A DNA stretch of 35,236 nt from an uncultured Akkermansia sp. (GTDB taxonomy: Bacteria; Verrucomicrobiota; Verrucomicrobiia; Verrucomicrobiales; Akkermansiaceae). The position numbers and the translations under genes are program-made. Below the pieces are notes generated by a model that made no database searches, was not told the DNA's origin, and saw only the letters and a program-made list of their open reading frames with translations. Positions 22,863 to 30,404 of this stretch are shown piece after piece. Position 1 is the first letter of the stretch, and every line of letters starts with the position of its first letter. The stretch is from contig CAJKMG010000023.1 of the NCBI GenBank assembly GCA_905200945.1, forward strand, positions 1 to 35,236, given 5' to 3'.

Positions 22863-24863
22863 TTATACTCCGGAATAGGCCAGAAAGCCCCCGTCCACGG
22901 GAATGATGACGCCCGTGACGAAGGAAGCGGAGGGAGAGACCAGGAAGCGGAGCGCCCCGCAGAGGTCCTCCGGCTCACCGAAACGGTGCATGGGCGTCTT
23001 GGCAAGCACTTTGCGGCCGCGCGGCGTGGGGGTTGCCCCGTCGTTTTCCATCATCAGGAAGCGGTTCTGCTCCGTGATGAAGAACCCGGGGGCTATCGCG
23101 TTCACGCGGACGCCCAGCGGGGCCAGATGCGTGGCGAGCCACTTGGTAAAATTGTCCACCGCGGCCTTGGCGGCTCCGTACGCGCCCACCTTGGTCAGGG
23201 GCTGGAAGGCCGCCATGGAGGAGATGTTGACGATGCACCCGCCGGAGGCGGCCAGCAGTTCCCCGAACACCTGGGAAGGCAGGATGGTGCCGATCATGTT
23301 GAGGCGGTTCACGTACTCAAAGCCCTCCATGTCCATGCCGAAGAAGCCTTGATCCGCCGGAGTGTCCGGCATGCATTGCTCCGCCGGGCTGGTTCCGCGC
23401 GGGTCATTGCCGCCCGCGCCGTTCACCAGGATGTCCAGCCTTCCCCATTCTTCCTTCACGCGGGAACAGGCCTGTTCCAGAGCGGCCTTGTCCAGCACGT
23501 CCGCAGCCAGCACCAGCGTCCGGCCCAGACCTTCCTCCGCCAGCTTCCGCTGGAGGTCTTCCAGCTTGGAGCGGGTACGGCCCAGGAGAGCCACACTGGC
23601 CCCGGCCTTCAGCAGATCACGGGCCATCACGGAACAGAGCACGCCCGCGGCCCCGGTCACGACAGCGGTTTTTCCCGCCAGCGGACGGAAGGACTGGAGC
23701 CCCATCGCCAGGCCGCGCAGTTCCGCCAGGCCGATCACGCGGCCGCCGTAGGAATACCCGGCATAGCAGTGCTTCTCCAGGTCAATGTCCATCAGCTTCC
23801 CGTGGTCCGGGCGCACCGGAATGCGCCAGTCCGACCATCCCGCGGCCTTGCGGCGGGCTTCCTCGTCCAGCAGGCACTGCATGGCATAGGCCATGTCCGT
23901 ATGGCCGCAAAGGTGGGAACCGGATTCCCGGAAGCTTTCATGATCCGCGTCAAACACCGTATTGCGGAAATGGGCGAAATACACCCTGTCCGCAAACTCC
24001 TCCATCAGCAGGTGCGGCGCATTGGAATAAAGGCCGCCCAGGGAGCCGGTGCAGAGCGTGAAGCCGGAATGCATGGAGGGAACCTCCCGCACCAGCCGGC
24101 GCATGTCCTCTTCATCACTCATGATGCGGGGAAGGCCGAAGATGGGGCGCGGCGGGTCATCCGGATGAATGGCCATGCGAATGCCCGTTTCCTCGCACAC
24201 GGGCATGATTTCATTCAGAAAGTCATACAGGTTCCGACGCAATTGCGCATCGTCAATGCCCTCGTAGCGTTTGAGCATCTCCCTGAACTGCTCCGGCGTC
24301 AGGTCATCCACCGTGCCGGGCAGGCCCAGCAGGATGGAATCCGCCAGCGCCTTGCGGGCGTCTCCGTCCATGGACTGGAAAAGTTCACGGGCGCGCGCAA
24401 CCGTTTCCGGAGCGTAATCATCCGCAGCCCCCGCCCTCTCCAGAATAAACAGGTCAAACGCGGCCACGCGGACGGTGTCATACTTCAAAACGCTGCTGCC
24501 GTCCTCCAGCGGAAAAGCCAGGTCGGAACGCGTCCAGTCCAGCACCGGCATGAAATTGTAGCACACCACTTTCACGCCTCCTGCGGCCAGGTTGCGGAGG
24601 CTCTGCTTGTAAACCTCCAGATAATGCTTCCAGTTCCCCGAACACGTCTTGATGTCTTCATGGACGGCAATGCTTTCCGCCACCACCCATTTCATCCCGG
24701 CCTCTTCAATCATCCGCGCGCGTTCGGCCACGGCCTCCCGCGTCCAGAGTTCCCCGCACTTCACTTCATGCAGGGCCGTCACAATGCCAGCGGCTCCGGC
24801 CTGGCGGATGTCCCTCAACGTCACAGGATCACTTGGACCGTACCATCTCCAGCTTTCAATCAT
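22863..24863 (-). CDS. bifunctional mannonate dehydratase - SDR mannonate oxidoreductase fusion
   Basis: 666 residues in one uninterrupted frame. Residues 1 to about 392 are a complete UxuA: CYNFMPVLDWTRSDL, IHPDDPPRPIFGLPRI, LCTGSLGG, FAHFRN and VRPDHG hold the expected His/Cys/Asp metal ligands. From about 393 a complete short-chain dehydrogenase follows: TGAAGVLCSVMA (nucleotide loop), NGAGG, NISSMAA, and the catalytic YGAAK. That SDR type matches the mannonate oxidoreductase group (B. subtilis YjmF-like), unrelated to E. coli UxuB. Together they would reduce fructuronate to mannonate and dehydrate it to 2-keto-3-deoxygluconate, two successive steps between UxaC and KdgK. GRTRSK after the second strand suggests NADPH preference, an inference. 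Second gene of the operon, 19 bases after kdgK. Confidence 0.93.
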   Translation of the reverse strand: MIESWRWYGPSDPVTLRDIRQAGAAGIVTALHEVKCGELWTREAVAERARMIEEAGMKWVVAESIAVHEDIKTCSGNWKHYLEVYKQSLRNLAAGGVKVVCYNFMPVLDWTRSDLAFPLEDGSSVLKYDTVRVAAFDLFILERAGAADDYAPETVARARELFQSMDGDARKALADSILLGLPGTVDDLTPEQFREMLKRYEGIDDAQLRRNLYDFLNEIMPVCEETGIRMAIHPDDPPRPIFGLPRIMSDEEDMRRLVREVPSMHSGFTLCTGSLGGLYSNAPHLLMEEFADRVYFAHFRNTVFDADHESFRESGSHLCGHTDMAYAMQCLLDEEARRKAAGWSDWRIPVRPDHGKLMDIDLEKHCYAGYSYGGRVIGLAELRGLAMGLQSFRPLAGKTAVVTGAAGVLCSVMARDLLKAGASVALLGRTRSKLEDLQRKLAEEGLGRTLVLAADVLDKAALEQACSRVKEEWGRLDILVNGAGGNDPRGTSPAEQCMPDTPADQGFFGMDMEGFEYVNRLNMIGTILPSQVFGELLAASGGCIVNISSMAAFQPLTKVGAYGAAKAAVDNFTKWLATHLAPLGVRVNAIAPGFFITEQNRFLMMENDGATPTPRGRKVLAKTPMHRFGEPEDLCGALRFLVSPSASFVTGVIIPVDGGFLAYSGV

Positions 24864-24882
24864 GTCAGGAAGAATTAAAGGG

Positions 24883-25977
24883 TTAGCGGTCCACGCGGGC
24901 GGTTCCGCCTTTCATCACTTTTTCCACTTCCGCCAGCGTGGCCGTGGAGGTATCCCCCGGAGTGGTCATGGCCAGCGCGCCATGGGCGCAGCCGCAGTTC
25001 ACGGCGTACTGGGGTCCCTTGCCGGACAGCAGACCGTAAATCAGGCCGGAGGCAAAGGAATCCCCGCCGCCCACGCGGTCCAGGATTTCCAGGTTCGGGA
25101 AGGAAATGGAATCATAAAATTCACCGTCGTAATACAGCATGGCCGCCCAGTCGTTCAGCGTGGCCGTTCGGGCCACGCGCAGCGTGGTGGCCGCGGCCTT
25201 GAAGCCGAACTCCTTGACGGCACGGCGGATCATCCGGCGGTAGGAGTCATGGTCAATGCGGGAAAAATCTTCCGTGCTCCCTTCAATGGAAAGTCCCAGG
25301 GACGCCTGGAAATCCTCTTCATTGCCGATCATCACGTCCACAAAGGGGGCGATGGCCCGGTTCACCTCCTGCGCACGGGCCTGCCCCCCGATGCTCTTCC
25401 AGAGGGAGGGGCGGTAATTCAAGTCATAGGAAACGATGGTCCCGTGCCTGCGGGCGGCCTGCACGGCTTCCAGCACCACGGCGCTGGTCGTTTCCGAGAG
25501 GCCCGCGTAAATGCCGCCTGTATGGAACCAGCGCACGCCGTCCCAGCCGAACAGGGCGTCCCAGTCCACCTCCCCGGGCTTCATCTGGCTGGCAGCGCTC
25601 AGGCCGCGGTCTGAGCAGCCCACGGCGGCGCGCACGCCATAGCCGCGCTCCGTAAAGTTCAGGCCCACGCGGCAATCGCGGCCAATGCCGTCAAACGGCT
25701 TCCACGCCACGTAATCCATGTCCAGGCCGCCCTGGAGCATGCAGTCTTCCAGCAAACGCCCTACCGGGTTGTCGCAAATGGCGGTAACGATAACGCCGCG
25801 CATCCTGAAGCAGCGCCTTAGCCCGCGGGCTACGTTGTATTCCCCGCCGCCCTCGCACACGCGGAAGGAACGGGTGGTATGGATGCGCCCTTCTCCGGGG
25901 TCCAGCCTCAGCATCACTTCACCCAGGGAGGCAATGTCCCAGCGGCATTCCTGTTCTGATTTAATAGTTAAAGACAT
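24883..25977 (-). CDS. kdgK: 2-keto-3-deoxygluconate kinase, PfkB family
   Basis: 364 residues of the ribokinase/PfkB fold. It has the N-terminal GEVMLRLDPG, the GGGEYNVARGL sugar-binding segment, SYDLNYRPSLW, and the catalytic motif DRVGGGDSFASG (catalytic Asp near residue 303; common form DTxGAGD). The KDG kinase call rests on operon context and on GEVMLRL.P, which is shared by KdgK enzymes. It phosphorylates 2-keto-3-deoxygluconate to KDPG for Eda. It is the first gene of the operon, with a candidate promoter 31-58 bases upstream. The ATG has no Shine-Dalgarno (TTTTAT before it). Confidence 0.9.
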   Translation of the reverse strand: MSLTIKSEQECRWDIASLGEVMLRLDPGEGRIHTTRSFRVCEGGGEYNVARGLRRCFRMRGVIVTAICDNPVGRLLEDCMLQGGLDMDYVAWKPFDGIGRDCRVGLNFTERGYGVRAAVGCSDRGLSAASQMKPGEVDWDALFGWDGVRWFHTGGIYAGLSETTSAVVLEAVQAARRHGTIVSYDLNYRPSLWKSIGGQARAQEVNRAIAPFVDVMIGNEEDFQASLGLSIEGSTEDFSRIDHDSYRRMIRRAVKEFGFKAAATTLRVARTATLNDWAAMLYYDGEFYDSISFPNLEILDRVGGGDSFASGLIYGLLSGKGPQYAVNCGCAHGALAMTTPGDTSTATLAEVEKVMKGGTARVDR

Positions 25978-26007
25978 ATAAAAGCATCAAATGGTACGGT
26001 TTTGCTT

Positions 26008-26035
26008 AGTATAAAAGAACTGTTTTTCTCCACAA
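26008..26035 (-). promoter_or_regulatory. candidate promoter of the hexuronate operon
   Basis: On the minus strand TTGTGG (26035-26030), a 16-base spacer, then TATACT (26013-26008). The -10 is good and the -35 weak, which suits a promoter that needs activation. The start would be near 26001, giving a leader of about 24 bases. Confidence 0.55.
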
Positions 26036-26279
26036 GGAAAAACGGCAGAAAAAGACCAGACATGCGGCAGAATATTGCTATTGAAAATGTTCCACCCTGC
26101 GGAAAATGTCTTTGCTGAATACCTTGGGGAATATTCTTCATCCCGTCCAACGCCTGGCAACCTTCTACGGCCTCCACGTTTCCAGGCCTTCGACCCTCAA
26201 AAAATGGGAATCATTTTTCCACGCCCAGCCTCCGGCAATTCCTTCCACCCATGAACCAATGCCTTAACTAACAGTCCGT

Positions 26280-26308
26280 TTGACGACTCATCTTCTTTCC
26301 TATACCAT
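26280..26308 (+). promoter_or_regulatory. candidate promoter of the PH-domain gene
   Basis: TTGACG (26280-26285), 17 bases, TACCAT (26303-26308). Transcription would begin at about 26315, exactly at the GTG start, so the message may be leaderless. Confidence 0.4.
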
Positions 26309-26314
26309 CCTGCC

Positions 26315-26878
26315 GTGAGCCGCCATCCCCGCCCCATCCGTTCCCCGGAAAAAATTCTGTCCGCAAAGCTTCAGGCGGGAGAGGAAATCCTGTGGACGGC
26401 ACATCCGGAAGAACGCCTCTGGACCTGGACCGTCGTAAAACGGCTGCTGCAAGGCTGCATGCTGCTGGCCGTGTTCATTACGGGAACAAAATGGGTATGG
26501 TCACACTCAGGCCTGGCGTTCCTGCTTCTGCTCCTGGCCTCACTTCCCGTTTCCTATATTCTCCTGATTTTCTTAATTAACTTTCTGGCGGCCCCGTGGC
26601 TGGAACGCCCGCGCAGACGGAACAGCCTTTATGCCGTGACGAACCGGCGCCTGATCACCATCATCAAGCCCAACACGCTGTTCATCACGGAGACAGTCCG
26701 GACATATCCCATCCGTAAATTGAAATACGTGCATCAGAAATTGCACAAAAACGGCACGGGCCATCTCATTCTGGGATACGGCAGGCGCAGGCAATTCATT
26801 ATTGAGGACGTACCGCAACCCGGAAAGGTTGCGGACCTGCTGAAAAACAGAATCAGGAAGGGTATTCCCCCCTCCTGA
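26315..26878 (+). CDS. membrane protein with bacterial PH domain
   Basis: 187 residues. An N-terminal soluble stretch is followed by two membrane segments (about residues 45-63 and 69-90), then a bacterial PH-like domain recognised by YAVTNRRLITI and a C-terminal IIEDVPQPGKVADLL typical of these proteins. The function of the family is unclear; they are inner-membrane proteins. GTG at 26315 is the only reasonable start because the next in-frame ATG would delete the first membrane segment region. No Shine-Dalgarno is seen. It is divergent from the hexuronate operon and convergent with the MATE gene; a link to either is unproven. Confidence 0.75.
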   Translation: MSRHPRPIRSPEKILSAKLQAGEEILWTAHPEERLWTWTVVKRLLQGCMLLAVFITGTKWVWSHSGLAFLLLLLASLPVSYILLIFLINFLAAPWLERPRRRNSLYAVTNRRLITIIKPNTLFITETVRTYPIRKLKYVHQKLHKNGTGHLILGYGRRRQFIIEDVPQPGKVADLLKNRIRKGIPPS

Positions 26879-26903
26879 TTGAACACTGGTTTTCCTCCCC
26901 CGC

Positions 26904-28298
26904 CTATTCCCCTTCCTGCCTCATCAGGGCGAACTCCCGCCTGGTGGTGCGCCTTACCCGCCAGAGCAGCAGCACCGCCGCTACGGACAGGCCGATGATG
27001 AATCCCGTCCAGATGCCCCGCGCTCCCATGGCCGGGACAATCCAGTCCGTACGGGCGAGGATGTAGCACGCCGGAAATCCTACCATCCAATAAGAGAAGA
27101 ACGTAATGAAGGTAATGGACGCCGTGTCCCGGAATCCTCTCAGAACCCCGACGGAAAGCACCTGCAAACAGTCCGGAAGCTGGTAGGCCGCCGCCAGAAC
27201 CAGCAGGACGGAAGCCGTGCTGACAATCAGCTCCGAGTCATTGTACAGGTGCACAATCTGCTCGCGGAACAGGGTGATGCCTCCAAAGGTGCACAGGCAG
27301 ATGGTGAGCACCAGCACGTAGGAGGACAGAATGGCGGATATGGTGCCTGCCAGATCATTCCTGCCGTGATGGTACGCCACGCGGATGGAAGCCGCCAGCC
27401 CTACGGAGAGCGGGAGCATGAACACCAGGCCGCCCACGTTTCCGGCAATCTGGTGGCTCGCCACCTGCGTCTCTCCCAGCGGAGCCAGCACCAGAGCCGC
27501 CGCGCAGAAGAGCATCACCTCGCACAGCTGGGAAACGCCTATCGGCACGCCCAGACGCACCAGGTGCGTGATGACGGAAGGCGTAGGACGCCGCCAGGAA
27601 ATGATGTGCCTGCGGTACGGCCTGTGCTTGGGATTGAAGTAAACCAGCAGGAACATCAGCAGGAATTCAATGTAGAAAATGACTGCCGTGGCCGCGCCGC
27701 ACCCTGCTCCGCCCATGCGGGGGAAACCGTACATGCCGAAGACAAACATGTAGTTCAGGGGAATGTTGAGCAGCAGGCCGCACAATCCCACGTACATGGC
27801 GGGCCGCGTCATGTTGGAACCCTCGTTCAGGCTCTTCAGGGCCACGAACCCCAGGTTGGCGGGAAGCCCCCACATAATGGCGGACATGTAGGCGGAAGCC
27901 ATCCGGCACATGGCGGCGTCATCGGAAATCCAGCCGAACACATTTCTCAGCACATAAATGACCGGCATGGAAACCAGGCTGAGCATCAACGCCAGCCACA
28001 GGCCGTGGTTGGTCATGTAGCCCACGCGGCTTTCATGGCTTTTCCCCCGCATGTTGGCAATCACGGGGCCGATGATCATCAGCACGCCGCAGGCGAACAG
28101 CGCTACAGGCAGATACACGGAAGACCCCAGCGCCACGGCGGCCATGTCCGTCACTCCGGCGCGCCCGGCCACAATGGCGTCCACCGCTCCCATGCCCACA
28201 ATGGAGAGGTTGACCACCAGCACCGGGAAAGCCAGCGGTATCAGCTTTTTCATCTCCTTCAAATTCCACGTCTTATTCATTTTTTTATTTCCTTCCAT
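26904..28298 (-). CDS. MATE-family multidrug/Na+ antiporter
   Basis: 464 residues from ATG 28298 with twelve hydrophobic segments. The family signature is seen as LAFPVLVVNLSIVGMGAVDAIVAGRAG at the first helices, GxxAVAxGSSVYLP, and a mirrored second half (VRLGVPIGVSQLCEVMLFCAAALVLAPLG). NorM-type MATE proteins export cationic drugs with Na+ or H+. Start choice: ATG 28298 has GAGGAATGC just before it; ATG 28280 with GGAAGG upstream is equally possible; an in-frame ATG at 28391 adds a non-conserved Pro-rich leader. It is convergent with the PH-domain gene and follows the Mrp gene on the same strand by about 125 bases. Confidence 0.92.
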   Translation of the reverse strand: MEGNKKMNKTWNLKEMKKLIPLAFPVLVVNLSIVGMGAVDAIVAGRAGVTDMAAVALGSSVYLPVALFACGVLMIIGPVIANMRGKSHESRVGYMTNHGLWLALMLSLVSMPVIYVLRNVFGWISDDAAMCRMASAYMSAIMWGLPANLGFVALKSLNEGSNMTRPAMYVGLCGLLLNIPLNYMFVFGMYGFPRMGGAGCGAATAVIFYIEFLLMFLLVYFNPKHRPYRRHIISWRRPTPSVITHLVRLGVPIGVSQLCEVMLFCAAALVLAPLGETQVASHQIAGNVGGLVFMLPLSVGLAASIRVAYHHGRNDLAGTISAILSSYVLVLTICLCTFGGITLFREQIVHLYNDSELIVSTASVLLVLAAAYQLPDCLQVLSVGVLRGFRDTASITFITFFSYWMVGFPACYILARTDWIVPAMGARGIWTGFIIGLSVAAVLLLWRVRRTTRREFALMRQEGE

Positions 28299-28423
28299 GC
28301 ATTCCTCATTCAAAGGAGCCGGAACATGCCGGCAAACAAGCCGGACCGGAGCGGCAGGCTCCAATCCGGCTTCAAATTTAAGGGTTACCAACCGTACCGG
28401 GCCTTCCGCCCCGTCCGGTACAT

Positions 28424-29500
28424 TCAGCGGTCAAGCACCACACGGGCGCATTGTTCAGCCACCTGGCGGAACGCGGCGGAAACCGGATTTTGCCCGGGAT
28501 CTTCCAGGGCCACGGGGCGCCCTTCGTCCCCTCCGGAGCGGGTGGAAATATCCAGAGGAATCTTGCCGAGCAGGGGCACTCCCAGTTTGGCCGCTTCCCG
28601 TTCTCCGCCTCCTTCTCCAAAGATATGGTAAATCTTGCCGTCGGAGGGGCACTGGAAATAACTCATGTTTTCAATCACGCCCAGAATGGGGGTTTCCACC
28701 CGTTCAAAGAGGCCGATCGCCTTGCGGGCGTCAATCAGCGCCACTTCCTGCGGGGTGGTCACCACCACCACGCCGTCCAATTCGGCCGTCTGGACAATGG
28801 TCAGCTGAATATCTCCGGTGCCGGGAGGCAGGTCCAGAATCAGGAAATCCACATCTCCCCAGGCCACGTTGCGCAGAAACTGCTGGACGTAGCGTGTCGC
28901 CAGGGGGCCGCGCACCGCTACAGGATCGGATTCATTAATCAGCAGCCCCATGGAAAGGAGTTTCACGCCATGAGCCGTTACCGGGAGAAATTCGTCATTC
29001 TCATTGGCTCCGGGGCGTTCCTTGGTGCCGAACATCAGGGACATGGAGGGGCCGTAAATGTCCAGGTCCACCAGACCCACGGAATAGCCCAGCTTGCTCA
29101 GGGCCACCGCCAGGTTGGCGGAAACGGTGGATTTGCCCACCCCGCCCTTGCCGGAGGCCACGGCAATCACGTGCCTGGCGCCGGGAACGGAGGATTTCCA
29201 GGTGGAGGGGTCATCGTTGATTCCCTTCTTGGCTTCCGGGGCCTTGTGCTCAATGTTGACGTCGCAATGCTTCACGCCGGGCAAATGCTTCATCACGCCG
29301 TGGACGCCTTCAAAAATGTAACGGGGAATATCCGCATTCTTGCTCTCAATCACCAAATCAATCGTGACGTTGTTTTCAGCGTCAATGTCGATCTTCTTCA
29401 CCAGCCCGAAGGATACGATGTCGCGGCTGAAACCCGGGAATTTAACCGTGGTCAGCGCGGCCCGTATCAGCTCCGGAGTCAATTCCTGTTGTGTCGTCAT
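28424..29500 (-). CDS. Mrp/ApbC P-loop ATPase, iron-sulfur carrier family
   Basis: 358 residues. The N-terminal MIP18/DUF59 domain (residues 1 to about 85) is followed by the Mrp/NBP35 ATPase with the deviant Walker A ASGKGGVGKST (115-125), LVDLDIYGPSMS, LDLPPGTGD and IENMSYF. Family members bind and transfer Fe4S4 clusters between a Cys-x-x-Cys pair at a dimer interface. Here the segment reads CPSDG (C284, D287), so the second Cys is replaced by Asp. It may still act with other ligands, or may serve as an ATPase with another role. No other Fe-S gene is adjacent. A candidate promoter lies at 29605-29632. No Shine-Dalgarno before the ATG. Confidence 0.93.
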   Translation of the reverse strand: MTTQQELTPELIRAALTTVKFPGFSRDIVSFGLVKKIDIDAENNVTIDLVIESKNADIPRYIFEGVHGVMKHLPGVKHCDVNIEHKAPEAKKGINDDPSTWKSSVPGARHVIAVASGKGGVGKSTVSANLAVALSKLGYSVGLVDLDIYGPSMSLMFGTKERPGANENDEFLPVTAHGVKLLSMGLLINESDPVAVRGPLATRYVQQFLRNVAWGDVDFLILDLPPGTGDIQLTIVQTAELDGVVVVTTPQEVALIDARKAIGLFERVETPILGVIENMSYFQCPSDGKIYHIFGEGGGEREAAKLGVPLLGKIPLDISTRSGGDEGRPVALEDPGQNPVSAAFRQVAEQCARVVLDR

Positions 29501-29604
29501 GTGTCTGAAATACTAGTGGTTGCCATAAACATTCCGCCCCCCGCGCCTCCGGAGCGCAGCATGCGCCGGAATACAGAGATAGGGGACGGCAAAACCGGGA
29601 AGCA

Positions 29605-29632
29605 AAAATACTCCCTTTTTTATTTTTGACAA
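29605..29632 (-). promoter_or_regulatory. candidate promoter of the Mrp gene
   Basis: On the minus strand TTGTCA (29632-29627), 16-base spacer, TATTTT (29610-29605). Leader of about 97 bases to the ATG at 29500. Confidence 0.5.
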
Positions 29633-29664
29633 CGCCTAATTCAGACAAAGCAACTTTTTGCCTG

Positions 29665-29684
29665 CCGGATATTCACCTATCCGG
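29665..29684. repeat. small inverted repeat
   Basis: CCGGATA (29665-29671) and TATCCGG (29678-29684) around a 6-base loop; the right arm is also part of the palindrome TATCCGGATA (29678-29687). It lies between the terminator of the PUR-like gene and the Mrp promoter. Possible protein site or hairpin. Confidence 0.4.
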
Positions 29685-29690
29685 ATACCT

Positions 29691-29718
29691 GAAAAATGCG
29701 GGACAGCCACAGCCCCGC
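29691..29718 (-). terminator. intrinsic terminator of the PUR-like gene
   Basis: On the minus strand GCGGGG pairs with TCCCGC (29718-29713 with 29703-29698, one G-T pair), followed by ATTTTTC. It lies 33 bases past the stop at 29751. Confidence 0.65.
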
Positions 29719-29750
29719 TATCGTTAAAAAGAAGAAAAAGACAGGGGGAC

Positions 29751-29963
29751 TTATTCCCCCTGCTGCTTCAGCGTTTCCCGGATATCCTGGAGAGCGGCGA
29801 TGAAATCATCCAAAATTTCTGCGGGCACCATAATCCGGTCCCGGTTGGAACTCACCTTCTCCGTAATACGCACCACTTTGCCGCGCGCATTCTGTTTGAG
29901 ATCAAGAAAGAACGTCTTGCGTTCCGCAATGATTTTTTCTGTACAAATAATATCGTCCTCCAC
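29751..29963 (-). CDS. PUR-alpha-like small nucleic-acid-binding protein
   Basis: 70 residues resembling the bacterial PUR-domain family (DUF3276): IIAERKTFFLDLKQNARGK then VRITEKV and a C-terminal helix DDFIAALQDIRETL, matching the family's beta-beta-beta-beta-alpha plan. These proteins bind single-stranded DNA/RNA with purine-rich preference. GTG at 29963 is the start: a stop lies 12 bases upstream in frame and AGAGG sits about 12 bases before it. A clear promoter and terminator flank it, so it is a monocistronic gene. The partner or target is unknown. It is a bit shorter than the usual 80-100 residues. Confidence 0.75.
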   Translation of the reverse strand: MEDDIICTEKIIAERKTFFLDLKQNARGKVVRITEKVSSNRDRIMVPAEILDDFIAALQDIRETLKQQGE

Positions 29964-29997
29964 GGCTGTAATCTACCTCTGGTTGAATGAGGATTTC

Positions 29998-30026
29998 AGC
30001 ATAAATCTTCCCCGCTGGCGGGTCAA
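29998..30026 (-). promoter_or_regulatory. promoter of the PUR-like gene
   Basis: On the minus strand TTGACC (30026-30021), 17-base spacer, TATGCT (30003-29998). Start near 29991 gives a short leader of about 28 bases that contains AGAGG. Confidence 0.65.
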
Positions 30027-30066
30027 TGTTTTATTTACCCCTCCCCGGCAGATGCGGCCGGTAAGC

Positions 30067-30098
30067 AAAAGCCGGGAAAATACCGTTATTTGCCCGGC
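30067..30098 (-). terminator. terminator downstream of cimA
   Basis: A 12-bp stem with one mismatch (30071-30082 with 30087-30098) and 4-base loop; on the minus strand it is followed by TTTTGC. It lies about 307 bases after the cimA stop, leaving a long 3' leader-less stretch. Confidence 0.6.
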
Positions 30099-30404
30099 AG
30101 TGCTTCCGCATCCGTTCTCCGGACAAAAACCCGGTTGAAAACGGCGCTCCGGCGTTAACCGCGGCAGCGTGATTGAGCAAAACGAATGAGGTGCAGGAAA
30201 ACATAAACCGGCTCAAAAAAGCAGACGCTGTCCAGACCTGTTCACAAAACTCATTGATCATTTTCCTCCCCATACAGAGCCTGCCAACCAGCAGGGGGGA
30301 ATTTCCCCGCCCTTCAGCTTCCGGCCCGCCCCACGCAAGGGAACGGGAAGAAAATGGAAAAGCCATGAAGCCTGCCCATGCTCCCTGGAGGGGTGCGCCG
30401 CCCA

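Larger units (their letters stand above)
25978..26314. other. divergent intergenic region between kdgK and the PH-domain gene
   Basis: 337 bases with no supported gene. It contains the leftward promoter for the hexuronate operon (26008-26035) and a rightward TTGACG-17-TACCAT pair (26280-26308) for the PH-domain gene. I see no strong palindrome that would mark a regulator site for the operon. Confidence 0.7.
29964..30404. other. 441-base region between the PUR-like gene and cimA
   Basis: No convincing gene. It holds the leftward promoter of the PUR-like gene (29998-30026) and a terminator-like hairpin (30071-30098). The remaining 300 bases next to the cimA stop have open frames that overlap cimA or the hairpin and show no recognisable motif. 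Confidence 0.65.

Noticed and set aside
22134..24878. 914-codon open frame on the plus strand
   Set aside because: Antisense to uxaC and the uxuA-SDR gene, no recognisable domain; the minus-strand genes have full catalytic motifs.
25978..26314. operator for a GntR or LacI regulator upstream of kdgK
   Set aside because: No clear palindrome near the -10/-35 boxes was found.
27249..28631. 460-codon plus-strand frame
   Set aside because: Antisense to the MATE gene, with low-complexity His/Gln/Arg composition.
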